Source of the DNA: Gemmatimonas groenlandica
GTDB lineage: Bacteria > Gemmatimonadota > Gemmatimonadetes > Gemmatimonadales > Gemmatimonadaceae
DNA: 64,000 bases
Assembly (NCBI RefSeq): GCF_013004105.1
Contig: NZ_CP053085.1
Location: forward strand, 1,736,001-1,800,000
Direction: 5' to 3'
Positions 24,993-34,278 of the stretch are shown here, piece by piece (positions within the stretch are counted from its first letter, which is position 1; every line of letters begins with the position of its first letter). The notes below the pieces were generated by a model that was given only the letters and a program-made list of their open reading frames with translations, did no database searches and was not told the origin of the DNA. Position numbers and translations under genes: made by a program.

Positions 24993-25719
24993 CTAACTCG
25001 CCGCCGCGGTGACCAGCCAGCCGTCAACCTGCCTCCCCGCCTCCCGCCGCAACACCACGCGCCGCACGTCTCGCACCGAGAAGCCGTGATCCGCCAAGGT
25101 GGTTTCCACATATTCTCGCGCGTGACAATAGCGGCCATGGGGCTGCAACCGCCACGGTGCGTCGGCTGCTCCGTCGGTGAGCACCTCCACCGTAAAAATC
25201 AGCAAGCCGTCGTCAGCCAGGCTCCGGCGAGCGGCGTGCGCAAACGCGTCGAGCTCACCGACATAGCAGATCGTATCGGCCGCAATGATGACGTCGAACG
25301 CCGCGACGTGTGCGCCAAGAAATTTCACTAAGTCCTGTTCGACGAGGTGGTCATACGACCATTGACGGCGGCCTCCCCCAGCATGCGCGGCGACAAATCC
25401 ACACCGGTCAGAACGCTGGCACATGGCCGGAGATACGGTGCGCACAGGCCCGTACCGAATCCGGCATCGGCAATGCGCCACTGCGCACCCGGCGGGCCGT
25501 GCAGGCCTGAGAGCTGCGCCCCCACCAGCTGCGGCGCGGCGTAGTCGACGTGAGCCAGGCGGTCGTGGCCTCGTCTAGCCGGTCTTGCTCGAAGTACGAG
25601 TCGCCGAGCGCATGATAGGCGCCGGCATCATGCGGGGTGCCACGCGAAGCGCGGTGATCTGCAACGAGACTCGTGACCGTGAGGGTTTCGGTGGACAGAG
25701 CCTTCCGGCGTGTGTGCAT
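24993..25719 (-). pseudogene. broken TPR-containing SAM methyltransferase
   Basis: Three minus-strand frames together spell one protein of the COG4976 type (TPR plus methyltransferase). Frame A (25719 to ~25556) gives AYHALGDSYFEQDRLDEATT, a TPR unit. Frame B (~25570 to ~25355) gives AHVDYAAPQLVGAQ, DAGFGTGLCAPYLRP (SAM motif I) and TGVDLSPRML. Frame C (~25355 to 24993) gives YDHLVEQDLVKFLG, FDVIIAADTICYVGEL and LADDGLLIFTVEVL to the normal end. The B to C switch is explained by loss of one base near 25355. Between A and B the end of the TPR region and the linker are missing. It is probably a decaying relic; a sequencing error could explain one shift but not both lesions. Confidence 0.8.
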
Positions 25720-26106
25720 TCCAGCGCACAAGCAGCACCTCCGTGCCCGGTCAAATATTGGCCGTCCTGACAGTGCCCGGATTCCAGGCATGTTGCAGAC
25801 CCGTGCGCTGAGGTTGCGGGCAATGTTCCAAACTTCGGAATGCCTTACCGCCCCCCCGGCTTTTTTGCAGACGTTACGCAGACCCCGGACAGAGCAGCTG
25901 TTCGGGGTCCGCGCGTTGAGGCAGTTCGCTGAGGAGCGACGGGCGTGCCCCGATGATGCATGGGAGTGCGCCCACGTTGCATCGGGCGCCCGGCACCCTC
26001 GTGCAACATCGGCCGCAACGTCGGGGCTACGTGGGCGCACCGATCACGTCGCACGTTATCGCCGTAGGCCTCACCCGCTCCCGAGCACCATCACCCATCC
26101 CCGTCC
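25720..26106. other. 387-bp intergenic region ahead of the export operon, with palindromes
   Basis: No gene is supported here. It holds an 11-bp hairpin (25881-25891 with 25899-25909, one G.U pair, no T-run after it). It also has a perfect 12-bp inverted repeat GTGCGCCCACGT (25966-25977) / ACGTGGGCGCAC (26029-26040), enclosing related GCAACATCGG and GCAACGTCGG elements. The latter ends 66 bp before the HlyD-like start, a suitable place for an operator. Confidence 0.6.
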
Positions 26107-27363
26107 ATGGCCCCCGCGTCCCCATTCCGGCAGTCCGCGCTCGACCGACTTGCCAGCCCTGAGCAGCTCGATCGGATGTTGGTCGTGACCAGTCCGCGTC
26201 TCTGGTCAGTGCTGGTCGGATTGCTGCTCCTGGTCGGGGCGCTGCTGACGTGGTCGTTACTGGGACGTATCCCGATCACGGTGGACGGAACGGGGATCCT
26301 GCTGAGCACTGAGGGGCTCCGCGAAGTTGAAGTCCTCGGCAGCGGCGTGGTCGAAAGCCTCCCTGTGCGGGCGGGCGACCTGGTCAATGCCGGCGCGCTG
26401 ATCGCCCGCATCCGCCAACCGCGCTTGGAGCAGGCCGTCGCCCAAGCTGGAGCGCGGGTTCAGGCCCTTCGCCAGGAGCTGGGTACGCGAGACACGTTCA
26501 TCAAGTCAAACGCCGCGCTCGAGACACGTCGGCTGGATGGGGAACGGTCTGATATGACCAGGCGACTGGAGTCGCTGACCGAGCGCGCCGCGTTCCTTGA
26601 ACAGCGTGTCCAAGCCGAGCGCGAGGCACGCGCCTTGGGTCTCCTTACCGAGACCGCGGTCCAGGCCAGCGTCGCCGCCCTTGAGGCGGGACGGGGCGAA
26701 CTCGCGGCCCTGCAGCTTGACATGCAGAACAACACGCTGCGCCGCTTGCAACTCGCCAATAGCGGCGTCGAGAGCGTGACCGATGTGCGGCGGCGGCTCG
26801 AGGAGGCGGAGCGCGACCTTTCCGCGCAGCAGCTCGAGCTGACGCAGGCGGGCCGCGTGACGAGCCCGTATCGCGGATATATACGCGAACTTCGCACCAG
26901 TATCGGGCAGCTGGTGACGGTCGGTCAGGCGTTGGTATCGATCGAGCTTGCCGATGTGCCCCTGCAGGCGCTGGTGTTCGTATCCAACGACGGCAAGCGC
27001 ATCGCGCCCGGCATGGAGGCGCGAGTCGCACCGGCCACGGTGAAGCGCGAAGAGTTTGGCTTCATCGTCGGTCGCGTTCAAACCGTCTCTGCCCAGCCGA
27101 TGACGCTGGCCGGTATGACACGCACACTGGGCAACGACCTCCTGGTCCAGCAGCTCGCGGCACGAGGCGCCTCGTTTCTGGTTGAAGTCACATTGCAACG
27201 AGATACCTCAACCGCCAGCGGATTTCGGTGGTCAACCCGCGATGGACCGCCGGCACAGGTCGGCAGTGGCACCAGCATTGGCGTGTCGGTGGTCGTCGCG
27301 CGACGGCGGCCGATCACGCTGCTGCTGCCATTCCTGCGCTCGACGCTAGGCTTGAGCGCGTGA
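26107..27363 (+). CDS. NHLM bacteriocin system secretion protein (HlyD-family adaptor)
   Basis: The 418-residue periplasmic adaptor would link an inner-membrane ABC exporter to TolC. The N-terminus SPFRQSALDRLASPEQLDRM followed by one membrane helix (33-53) is diagnostic of the NHLM secretion-protein family. A barrel-sandwich half (VEVLGSGVVESLPVRAGDLV), a long helical hairpin (~95-245, coiled-coil heptads) and the second half (GRVTSPYRGYIRELRTSIGQ) follow. The C-terminal ~100 residues form a beta-barrel-like domain. It is the first gene of the export operon, 13 bp before the peptidase exporter. Confidence 0.92.
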   Translation: MAPASPFRQSALDRLASPEQLDRMLVVTSPRLWSVLVGLLLLVGALLTWSLLGRIPITVDGTGILLSTEGLREVEVLGSGVVESLPVRAGDLVNAGALIARIRQPRLEQAVAQAGARVQALRQELGTRDTFIKSNAALETRRLDGERSDMTRRLESLTERAAFLEQRVQAEREARALGLLTETAVQASVAALEAGRGELAALQLDMQNNTLRRLQLANSGVESVTDVRRRLEEAERDLSAQQLELTQAGRVTSPYRGYIRELRTSIGQLVTVGQALVSIELADVPLQALVFVSNDGKRIAPGMEARVAPATVKREEFGFIVGRVQTVSAQPMTLAGMTRTLGNDLLVQQLAARGASFLVEVTLQRDTSTASGFRWSTRDGPPAQVGSGTSIGVSVVVARRRPITLLLPFLRSTLGLSA

Positions 27364-27376
27364 GGGAGCTGTAACC

Positions 27377-29656
27377 ATGCTTGCGCGCATTCGCACGAAC
27401 ATTGCGACGTCACGACGCGTGTGGCGGCGTGTCACCCAGCGTCCGTCGCGCACGCGCACCGTTCTACAGATGGAGGCGGTGGAATGCGGTGCCGCGTGCC
27501 TGGGATCGATCCTTGGCTTCTACGGCTGCTATGCACCCCTCGAAGAGCTCCGAGTGGCCTGCGGCGTCTCGCGCGATGGTGTCACCGCGAAAAACATTCT
27601 GCGCGCCGCTCGTACGTATGGTTTGGAAGCCAAGGGCTTCAAACGGGAGCTCGACGGATTGCGCACGACCGAGATGCCGTGCGTGCTCTTCTGGAACTTC
27701 AACCACTTCGTGGTGCTGGAAGGCATCGTCGACGATGTGGCCTATCTGAACGACCCCGCCACTGGCCCGCGCCGCGTTTCCATGCAGGAGGTCGACGAGG
27801 CGTACACCGGCGTCGTCTTGTGCTTCACACCCGGGCCACAGTTCGAGCGCGTCGGCGCCGAACCGTCGTTACGCACCGCGGTGCGTGATCGCGTACGAGG
27901 CGCGCAGGGTCCCCTCGCCTTTGCGATGCTCGCCGGTCTCGCGCTCGTACTACCCGGACTCCTCGTACCGGCGTTCGCGCGCCTGTTTGTTGATCACGTG
28001 CTCGTCCAGTCGTTGCAGGGGTGGGTGGCCCCTCTGCTCCTTGGCATGGCTCTCACCGCCGCACTCCGCGGAGCGCTGGTCTGGCTTCGATCGTACGTGT
28101 TGCTCCGCCTCGGCGCGCGCCTCTCGATCGTTGAAACGAGTCGCTTTCTCTGGCACGTATTGCGGCTGCCTGTGGAGTTCTTCGCGCAACGTTCCGCCGG
28201 TGACATCAGCTCCCGCGTCGCGCTCAACACGTCGGTGACGCAAATGCTCACCGGGCAGGTCGCCTCTACCGCGATCGATCTGTTGCTCGCCGTCTTCTAC
28301 GCCGTCTTGATGTGGCTGTACGACTGGCAATTGGCGTTGATTTCGGTCGCGATCGTGGCTGCCAACTTATGGCTCATGCGGCTGGTATCCGCCACCCGGG
28401 TGGACGGCAATCGCCGTCTCCTGCAACAAGAAGGAAAGTTTGTCGGCGCCCTGATGGGTGGTTTGGGCAATATCGAAACGCTCAAGGCCACCAGCGGAGA
28501 AGCACAATTTTTCGCAACGCTGGCTGGCCATCAGGCCACCCTGACGAACACGTCGCAAGCACTCGCTCGACAGTCGCTCGTGCTATCGAGTGTACCCAGC
28601 ATACTCGGCGGCATCGGCAGCGCCGCCGTGCTCGCACTCGGTGGCTTGCATGTCATGAATGGCACGCTGACCCTCGGCATGCTGGTCGCCTTTCAGTCGT
28701 TGCAAGCCGGATTTTTCGGTCCAGTGCAGAGCCTCCTGTCGTTGGGCGCACAGCTGCAGAATGTGGTTGGCGAACTCAGCCGTGTCGACGATGTCCTCCG
28801 CTATCCTCTTGATACGCAAACGCGCTCGGAGATCGCGCCGCCGGGCACACGCGTTGATCTGCGTGTCGTCGATCTCCGCCAAACGCAGCTGCATAGTGCG
28901 GCGGCACGTCCCGAATTGAGCGGCCACGTCGAGCTTGACAACATCACGTTCGGCTATTCGCGATTGGCCCCGCCACTCTTGCGCGACTTCAGTCTCACGC
29001 TCAAACCGGGGGCGCGCATTGCCCTCGTTGGTGCGTCCGGCTGCGGCAAGTCGACGGTCAGTAAACTCGTGTGCGGTCTCTATCAACCATGGGGTGGTGA
29101 GATCTACTTCGACGGACAGCCGATTCGCGAAATCGAACGCGAGCTGTTCAGCGCATCGGTCGCCCTGGTCGATCAAGATCTGCGTCTCTTCTCCGGCACC
29201 ATTCGAGAAGCGCTCACCTTGTGGGATGAGACCATTCCCGATCGGCACGTGCTCCAAGCGGCACGTGACGCGCGCATCGACGACGTCATCACCATGCGCC
29301 CGGGTGCCTTCGACAGCGAGCTGCAGGAGGGCGGCGCGAATCTGAGCGGTGGACAGCGACAGCGACTCGAGATCGCTCGGGCACTCTGCATCAACCCCCG
29401 CGTGCTCGTGCTGGACGAAGCGACCAGCGCGCTCGATACGGTGACCGAGGCCGCGATCGATCGCAATATTCGACGGCGCGGCTGTACCTGTCTCATTGTT
29501 GCACATCGATTGAGCACCGTACGCGATTGCGACGAGATTCTGGTACTCGATCGTGGCGCCGTCGTCCAGCGAGGTACACACGACGAACTGATCGACGATC
29601 GCAATGGTCACTACGCACGACTGTTGGAGGTGTCAGCGCATGCTGCTGTCTCCTAG
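27377..29656 (+). CDS. NHLM peptidase/permease/ATPase exporter (C39 domain)
   Basis: This 759-residue peptidase-containing ABC transporter cuts double-glycine leaders and exports the core. Residues ~28-150 are the C39 peptidase: QMEAVECGAACLGSILGFYG with catalytic C37, H110 (NFNHFVVLEG) and D126 (YLNDPATG). A six-helix permease spans ~170-460. The nucleotide-binding domain has Walker A GASGCGKST, the signature NLSGGQRQR, Walker B VLVLDEATSAL and switch H (VAHRLSTVRD). All residues needed for peptidase and ATPase activity are present. GGAG lies 8 nt before the ATG. Its end overlaps the next ABC gene by 17 nt. Confidence 0.95.
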   Translation: MLARIRTNIATSRRVWRRVTQRPSRTRTVLQMEAVECGAACLGSILGFYGCYAPLEELRVACGVSRDGVTAKNILRAARTYGLEAKGFKRELDGLRTTEMPCVLFWNFNHFVVLEGIVDDVAYLNDPATGPRRVSMQEVDEAYTGVVLCFTPGPQFERVGAEPSLRTAVRDRVRGAQGPLAFAMLAGLALVLPGLLVPAFARLFVDHVLVQSLQGWVAPLLLGMALTAALRGALVWLRSYVLLRLGARLSIVETSRFLWHVLRLPVEFFAQRSAGDISSRVALNTSVTQMLTGQVASTAIDLLLAVFYAVLMWLYDWQLALISVAIVAANLWLMRLVSATRVDGNRRLLQQEGKFVGALMGGLGNIETLKATSGEAQFFATLAGHQATLTNTSQALARQSLVLSSVPSILGGIGSAAVLALGGLHVMNGTLTLGMLVAFQSLQAGFFGPVQSLLSLGAQLQNVVGELSRVDDVLRYPLDTQTRSEIAPPGTRVDLRVVDLRQTQLHSAAARPELSGHVELDNITFGYSRLAPPLLRDFSLTLKPGARIALVGASGCGKSTVSKLVCGLYQPWGGEIYFDGQPIREIERELFSASVALVDQDLRLFSGTIREALTLWDETIPDRHVLQAARDARIDDVITMRPGAFDSELQEGGANLSGGQRQRLEIARALCINPRVLVLDEATSALDTVTEAAIDRNIRRRGCTCLIVAHRLSTVRDCDEILVLDRGAVVQRGTHDELIDDRNGHYARLLEVSAHAAVS

Positions 29657-32600
29657 CGCGCCCAAGACGGATCGGGTGGCCACGCCGGACGCCATCGTGG
29701 CTCGTACCGCCGGCAACAACGCTCCCGTCTGGCTCGACGACCCGAACACCACCTGGTTGATCGTTGCAGGCGAGGTCGATGTCTTCGCGGTGGTCGTGCG
29801 CAACGGTGCGCTCGACGGTGCCCGCTCGTTCCTCTTCCGGGCAAGCGCCGGTATGATCGTGCCCGGCGTCGGTTTTGACTCTCGACGGCAGATAACGCTG
29901 ATTGCGGTCGGTGGCGTCGACACGATGGTGGCGCCATTGTCCAGCGAAGCGTGGCAGAGCGCCTGTCTGATGCGTCCGGCGTACTGTATCGAGCAACTCG
30001 AGCGGTTCGTGCGCGCGGTGGGCGACGGCATCGGGGAAATCGAACGGCAGTCGCCGCAATTGGATGTGCTGCTCGACGTGTCCTCGGAGGCGCGCAGCGA
30101 TGCGTTGCTTGATTCCGCGGAAACGAACACCCGCGAGCACCGCATCGAGCCCGGCATGTGCGCTGGCGTGCGTCGCGATGTGCGATGGCTCTCAGTGACG
30201 CGGGGGGCGGTAGATGTGCTGGGAGCACCGCAAGCCACGTTGGCCTCTCTCGCGGCGCCGTTCCCGCTTGCTCCCGGTCTGTGGGCGCTCGCTGATGAGG
30301 AAGGTGGCGTCGTTGAGATAACAAGCGTTTCCACCCACACGCTGTTCGATCGCGGTAGTCAAACCGAGGCGCTCACGTCGTTCGCGACGTTTACCGTAGA
30401 ATGCGCAGCACGTCATATGCGCCGCGATGACGTAGAGCGCACCGCACAGCTCCGGGCGCGCATGGCGGCTGATGCCGGAGCGAGCGCTGACGCGCTGACC
30501 GCGATGGCGGCCGTCATGACGGGCAACGCCACGCCCAGCGATCGACGCAAGGGCGTTCCCCTGCTGGCCGCGATGGACATCGTCGGTTCCGCGCAGCGTC
30601 TTCGTTTTCGCGCACCGTCACAGGGGCTGCACGTCGTTGACCCCGTCGCGAGCGCCTGTCGCGTGGCGGAGACGTCGTCGGTTGGATACCGTCGGGTCTT
30701 GTTGGAGCGGGCCTGGTGGACGCGAGAAGTCGGGCCGGTGCTCGGGTTCCTCGAGCTGCGCCAATTGCCCTCCACTGCCGCCCTGGATAGTCAGCAGACC
30801 GTCGAGCGGGTTCCTGTCGCGTTGGTGCCGAATGCGTCGGGCGGTTACGACCTCGTGAATCCCGAAACGGGCACACGTAACGAAGTCTCCGAGGAGCTTG
30901 CGCGCCATCTGGCCGCATTCGGCTTGGTATTCTACCGAGGCCTCCCAGCTACCGCGTTACGCATTCCCGATCTGTGGCGCTTCGTCACCACCGGGATCGG
31001 ATTCGACGTGCGAACCCTTGCCCTGGTGGCGGCGCTGGGCGCCGTGCTCGGCCTGGTCCTGCCGGTGCTTAGCGGCTACCTGTTCGATGATGTCATTCCG
31101 GGTGCCGATCGCGGCGGACTGGCCACGGTCTTCGGCGCCTTGCTGATCGCCAGCATTTCGGGTGTGTTCTTCGAGCTCACGCGTTCCGTAGCCATGTTGC
31201 GACTACATACCCGCGTCACGCATGCGCTACAGCTCGCGGTGTTCGACCGCCTCATTCGCTTGCCTGCCACCTTCTTTCGTAATTACTCGGCGGGCGATCT
31301 CGGACAACGCGCCATGAGCGTGTACACCATTGGCGAGCAGGTGGGCAATGCATCATTGTCGGCGTTGCTGGGCAGTGTGGTGGCCTGCAGCTCCGCGGCA
31401 CTCTTGCTGCACTATAGCGTGCCGCTGGCCATGCTCTGCGTTGGCATTCTGCTCGTCAATCTCGCCGTATCGGTGGTCGTCTCGCGCTGGTCGATGCGCT
31501 ATGTCCGTGAACAGCTGGACACAGCGGGTAAGCTGTCGGGGCTTCTACTGGAGCTTTTTCATGGCATCGCGAAATTGCGTGTGGCCGCCGCCGAGCCTCG
31601 CGCGTTTGCACGATGGTCGGCGGTGTTCGGACGGCAACAGCAGGTATCGTACGCTGTCGGCTTGTTTTCGTTGAATCTCGGCGCGTTTTATGATGTGCTC
31701 GAGATCAGCACGAGTATCGCGATGTACGCGCTGTACGCGTGGCTCGCATCGCAGTCGGTCAATCACATGACGACGGGACAGTTCCTGGCGTTCTCCGCCG
31801 CCGCGGGAACGTTCACGTCGGCCGGGCTGTCGTTGTCACGCACGGCGGTGTCGATGCTCGACCTGCTACCCACCTGGGAGCGCGGGAAGCCGCTCCTCGA
31901 AACCATTCCCGAGGTCGACTTTTATCGTCCTGATCCCGGTAGACTGGCCGGCCGCATCGAGGTGCAACGGCTCACCTTCTCCTACAGCAAAGACAGTCCG
32001 TCGATTCTGCATGGCGTGTCCTTGGAAATTCCCGCGGGTTCCTTCGTGGCGCTCGTCGGTCCATCGGGCTCTGGAAAATCCACGTTACTTCGATTGTTGC
32101 TCGGCTTCGAAAGGGCGCAGAGTGGATCGATTCGATTTGATGGACACGAGCTCTCGACGGTCGATGTGTCCGCCGTGCGTCGCCAGATCGGCGTCGTATT
32201 GCAGAATGCATCGCTCACACCGGGCGATATCCTCAGCAATATCGTCGGGGCATCCGGGCGCGGACTACCCGACGCCTGGGAGGCGGTGCGCATGGCGGGC
32301 ATGGAGGAGGACCTCCGTGCTATGCCGATGGGATTACACACGTTGGTGTCGGAGGGCGGCGGCGGACTCTCCGGCGGTCAACGACAGCGTCTGCTGATCG
32401 CACGGGCATTGGTTGGACGTCCGCGGATTCTCTTTTTCGACGAGGCCACCAGTGCGCTCGACAACCGAACGCAGCGTATGGTGAGCGAAAGTGTCGAGCA
32501 GTTGCTCGCCACGCGAGTGGTGGTGGCGCATCGCTTGAGCACCATTCGCCAGGCCGATCGGATCATCGTGCTCGACGGCGGACGCATCGTGGAAAGTGGA

Positions 32601-32666
32601 ACATACGACGAGTTGATGCGGGCAGATAAGCTGTTCGCGTCGATGGCCAAGCGGCAAGACGCATGA
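29640..32666 (+). CDS. second NHLM ABC exporter, permease/ATP-binding, no peptidase
   Basis: The 1008-residue product starts at the ATG at 29640, with GGAGG 9 nt upstream. The N-terminal ~150 residues (TWLIVAGEVDVFAVVVRNGA) form a cyclic-nucleotide-binding-like domain, as in the NHLM ATP-binding family. A helical middle region leads to a six-helix permease (~465-730) and a complete ATPase: GPSGSGKST, GLSGGQRQR, ILFFDEATSALD, VAHRLSTIRQ. It lacks a C39 domain, so it should pair with the preceding exporter, as is usual for NHLM loci. It overlaps the upstream gene by 17 nt and the TolC gene by 4 nt. Confidence 0.94.
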   Translation: MLLSPSAPKTDRVATPDAIVARTAGNNAPVWLDDPNTTWLIVAGEVDVFAVVVRNGALDGARSFLFRASAGMIVPGVGFDSRRQITLIAVGGVDTMVAPLSSEAWQSACLMRPAYCIEQLERFVRAVGDGIGEIERQSPQLDVLLDVSSEARSDALLDSAETNTREHRIEPGMCAGVRRDVRWLSVTRGAVDVLGAPQATLASLAAPFPLAPGLWALADEEGGVVEITSVSTHTLFDRGSQTEALTSFATFTVECAARHMRRDDVERTAQLRARMAADAGASADALTAMAAVMTGNATPSDRRKGVPLLAAMDIVGSAQRLRFRAPSQGLHVVDPVASACRVAETSSVGYRRVLLERAWWTREVGPVLGFLELRQLPSTAALDSQQTVERVPVALVPNASGGYDLVNPETGTRNEVSEELARHLAAFGLVFYRGLPATALRIPDLWRFVTTGIGFDVRTLALVAALGAVLGLVLPVLSGYLFDDVIPGADRGGLATVFGALLIASISGVFFELTRSVAMLRLHTRVTHALQLAVFDRLIRLPATFFRNYSAGDLGQRAMSVYTIGEQVGNASLSALLGSVVACSSAALLLHYSVPLAMLCVGILLVNLAVSVVVSRWSMRYVREQLDTAGKLSGLLLELFHGIAKLRVAAAEPRAFARWSAVFGRQQQVSYAVGLFSLNLGAFYDVLEISTSIAMYALYAWLASQSVNHMTTGQFLAFSAAAGTFTSAGLSLSRTAVSMLDLLPTWERGKPLLETIPEVDFYRPDPGRLAGRIEVQRLTFSYSKDSPSILHGVSLEIPAGSFVALVGPSGSGKSTLLRLLLGFERAQSGSIRFDGHELSTVDVSAVRRQIGVVLQNASLTPGDILSNIVGASGRGLPDAWEAVRMAGMEEDLRAMPMGLHTLVSEGGGGLSGGQRQRLLIARALVGRPRILFFDEATSALDNRTQRMVSESVEQLLATRVVVAHRLSTIRQADRIIVLDGGRIVESGTYDELMRADKLFASMAKRQDA

Positions 32667-34189
32667 AGCGCGCGTGGCCTGCGTTTTCGTTTACGGTGGC
32701 GACGCTGCTCAGCGCCGACACCACGCTGCCGGCGCAATCGAGTCGCGATACCGTTCGCATACCGACCATGTCGCAGTCGCTCGATATGCTCATCGCCAGG
32801 CTCCCCGGCCGGCCGGTCTCCCTATCCGAGCTGATCGGCGTCGGTCTCCAAGAAGGATTCGCGGCCCAGCTCGCGGCGGCGACCAGGCGTCGCGCCGATG
32901 GCAGCGTGATGTATGAGTCGCGCGCGCTTGATCCGCAAGTGCGGCTGCAGTCCGATGTCGCCGGTGCATCGCGGACTGGCACGATCACCACGGTATCCGG
33001 TCGCGAGACAACGGTGGGCATCGATGGTTCGCTGCCCTGGGGCACGCTGTTGTCGGCCGATTATGGCCGAACAGGAACGGCCGCCGCTCTGGGAGCGGGT
33101 GGTGGCGGCGCGGAGGCTCGGACACCCGCGCGCCTGTCGCTTGCGTTCTCGCAGCCTGTGTTGGACGGGTTCAATCAGCGCACGCTGCCGTGGCGCGCCG
33201 CGCAACTCGAACGCGTCGCTGCTGGGCAGCAGTATTCGCGTGTGCGGGAAGAGATCGCGACCGACCTCGAGGTGCGGTACTGGCAGTTGGCGGAGGCGCA
33301 GGCGATCGAAGTGGTGTACGGCCGCTCGCTCGAGATCGCACGGGAGATTCTTGCACGGAATACCGAGTTGGCGTCGCGCGATCTGGTGGCACGTGTCGAC
33401 GTGCTCACGGTGCGGAGTGGCGTGGCGTTGCGCGAGTCGTTCTTCACGCAGGCGCGGCAGGCACGGTACGAGCGGTCTGATGCCCTGCTCTTCGCCGCCT
33501 ACGGGGCCAAGGCCGCGGACATCGCGCAGGCGGATACCCTTCCTGTGGTCGCGGAGGACAACGCGGAGATGTCTGGCACGCGGTTCGAATCCGTTGATGA
33601 CCTTGCCGAGGCAATGGTCAATCGAACCGATCTTCGGGCAGCGAGATCCATCCGCGACGCGTCACGCGTGCGGGCCTCGCAGGCTCGCAATACGCTACTC
33701 CCCTCGCTCTCTCTCGCCGGTGGCTACACATCGCAGCGTGGCAACGGATACAGCGGCGGTGGCACACCGGTTGTGGTGGGCACGTCGAACAGCTCCTGGC
33801 GCCTCGGGGTGTCGGTGGCCGCGCCGTTGTTGAACCGCGGCGATCGCGGACTGTCGCTGCTCGCCAAAACGCAGCTGGACATCGAGGACATCCGCGTGCG
33901 TGCCCAAGAAGCGCTGGTCACGCGAGAGGTGCGTCGCGCCGCTCGCTCCATGGCCCTGGGCATGCGGCGCTGGCAAAGTGCCTCCGCGGCCGCCGACTTG
34001 GCATGGGAGCAACTCGTCGCGGAGCGGCGCCGCCTCGAGCTGGGACTCGGCGACTCCTTTCGCCTGCTGCAAACCGAGGAGAATGCGGTGCAGGCGCAAT
34101 TAGAAGCGGTGCGCGCACGGTATGAGGTGTTACGGGCTCGGGCTGAATATCGCTTGGCCATAGGCGACGCAATCATCGCCGGACGATAG
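32663..34189 (+). CDS. TolC family outer-membrane channel
   Basis: The 508-residue product has a signal peptide (cleavage near LPAQS). It shows the duplicated TolC architecture: long helices (~160-270 and ~400-505) alternate with strand-rich barrel segments (VSGRETTVGIDGSLPWGTLL, RLSLAFSQPVLDG, WRLGVSVAAPLLNRGDRG). It begins inside the stop of the second ABC gene (ATGA, 32663-32666), so it belongs to the export operon and would supply the outer-membrane exit. Tripartite assembly with the HlyD-like adaptor is a strong inference from context. Confidence 0.92.
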   Translation: MKRAWPAFSFTVATLLSADTTLPAQSSRDTVRIPTMSQSLDMLIARLPGRPVSLSELIGVGLQEGFAAQLAAATRRRADGSVMYESRALDPQVRLQSDVAGASRTGTITTVSGRETTVGIDGSLPWGTLLSADYGRTGTAAALGAGGGGAEARTPARLSLAFSQPVLDGFNQRTLPWRAAQLERVAAGQQYSRVREEIATDLEVRYWQLAEAQAIEVVYGRSLEIAREILARNTELASRDLVARVDVLTVRSGVALRESFFTQARQARYERSDALLFAAYGAKAADIAQADTLPVVAEDNAEMSGTRFESVDDLAEAMVNRTDLRAARSIRDASRVRASQARNTLLPSLSLAGGYTSQRGNGYSGGGTPVVVGTSNSSWRLGVSVAAPLLNRGDRGLSLLAKTQLDIEDIRVRAQEALVTREVRRAARSMALGMRRWQSASAAADLAWEQLVAERRRLELGLGDSFRLLQTEENAVQAQLEAVRARYEVLRARAEYRLAIGDAIIAGR

Positions 34190-34278
34190 CTCGGTGCAGG
34201 TGCGCTTGCGTCATCGAAGTACGGCCTATCGTTTGGTAGGCAGCAGCAGTTCAGTCTAAACCGTTTCGCTCCTCCGGC

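Noticed and set aside
25881..25909. Rho-independent terminator in the region before the export operon
   Set aside because: The hairpin is good, but no T-run follows on either strand; the T-run at 25861-25866 precedes it on the plus strand.
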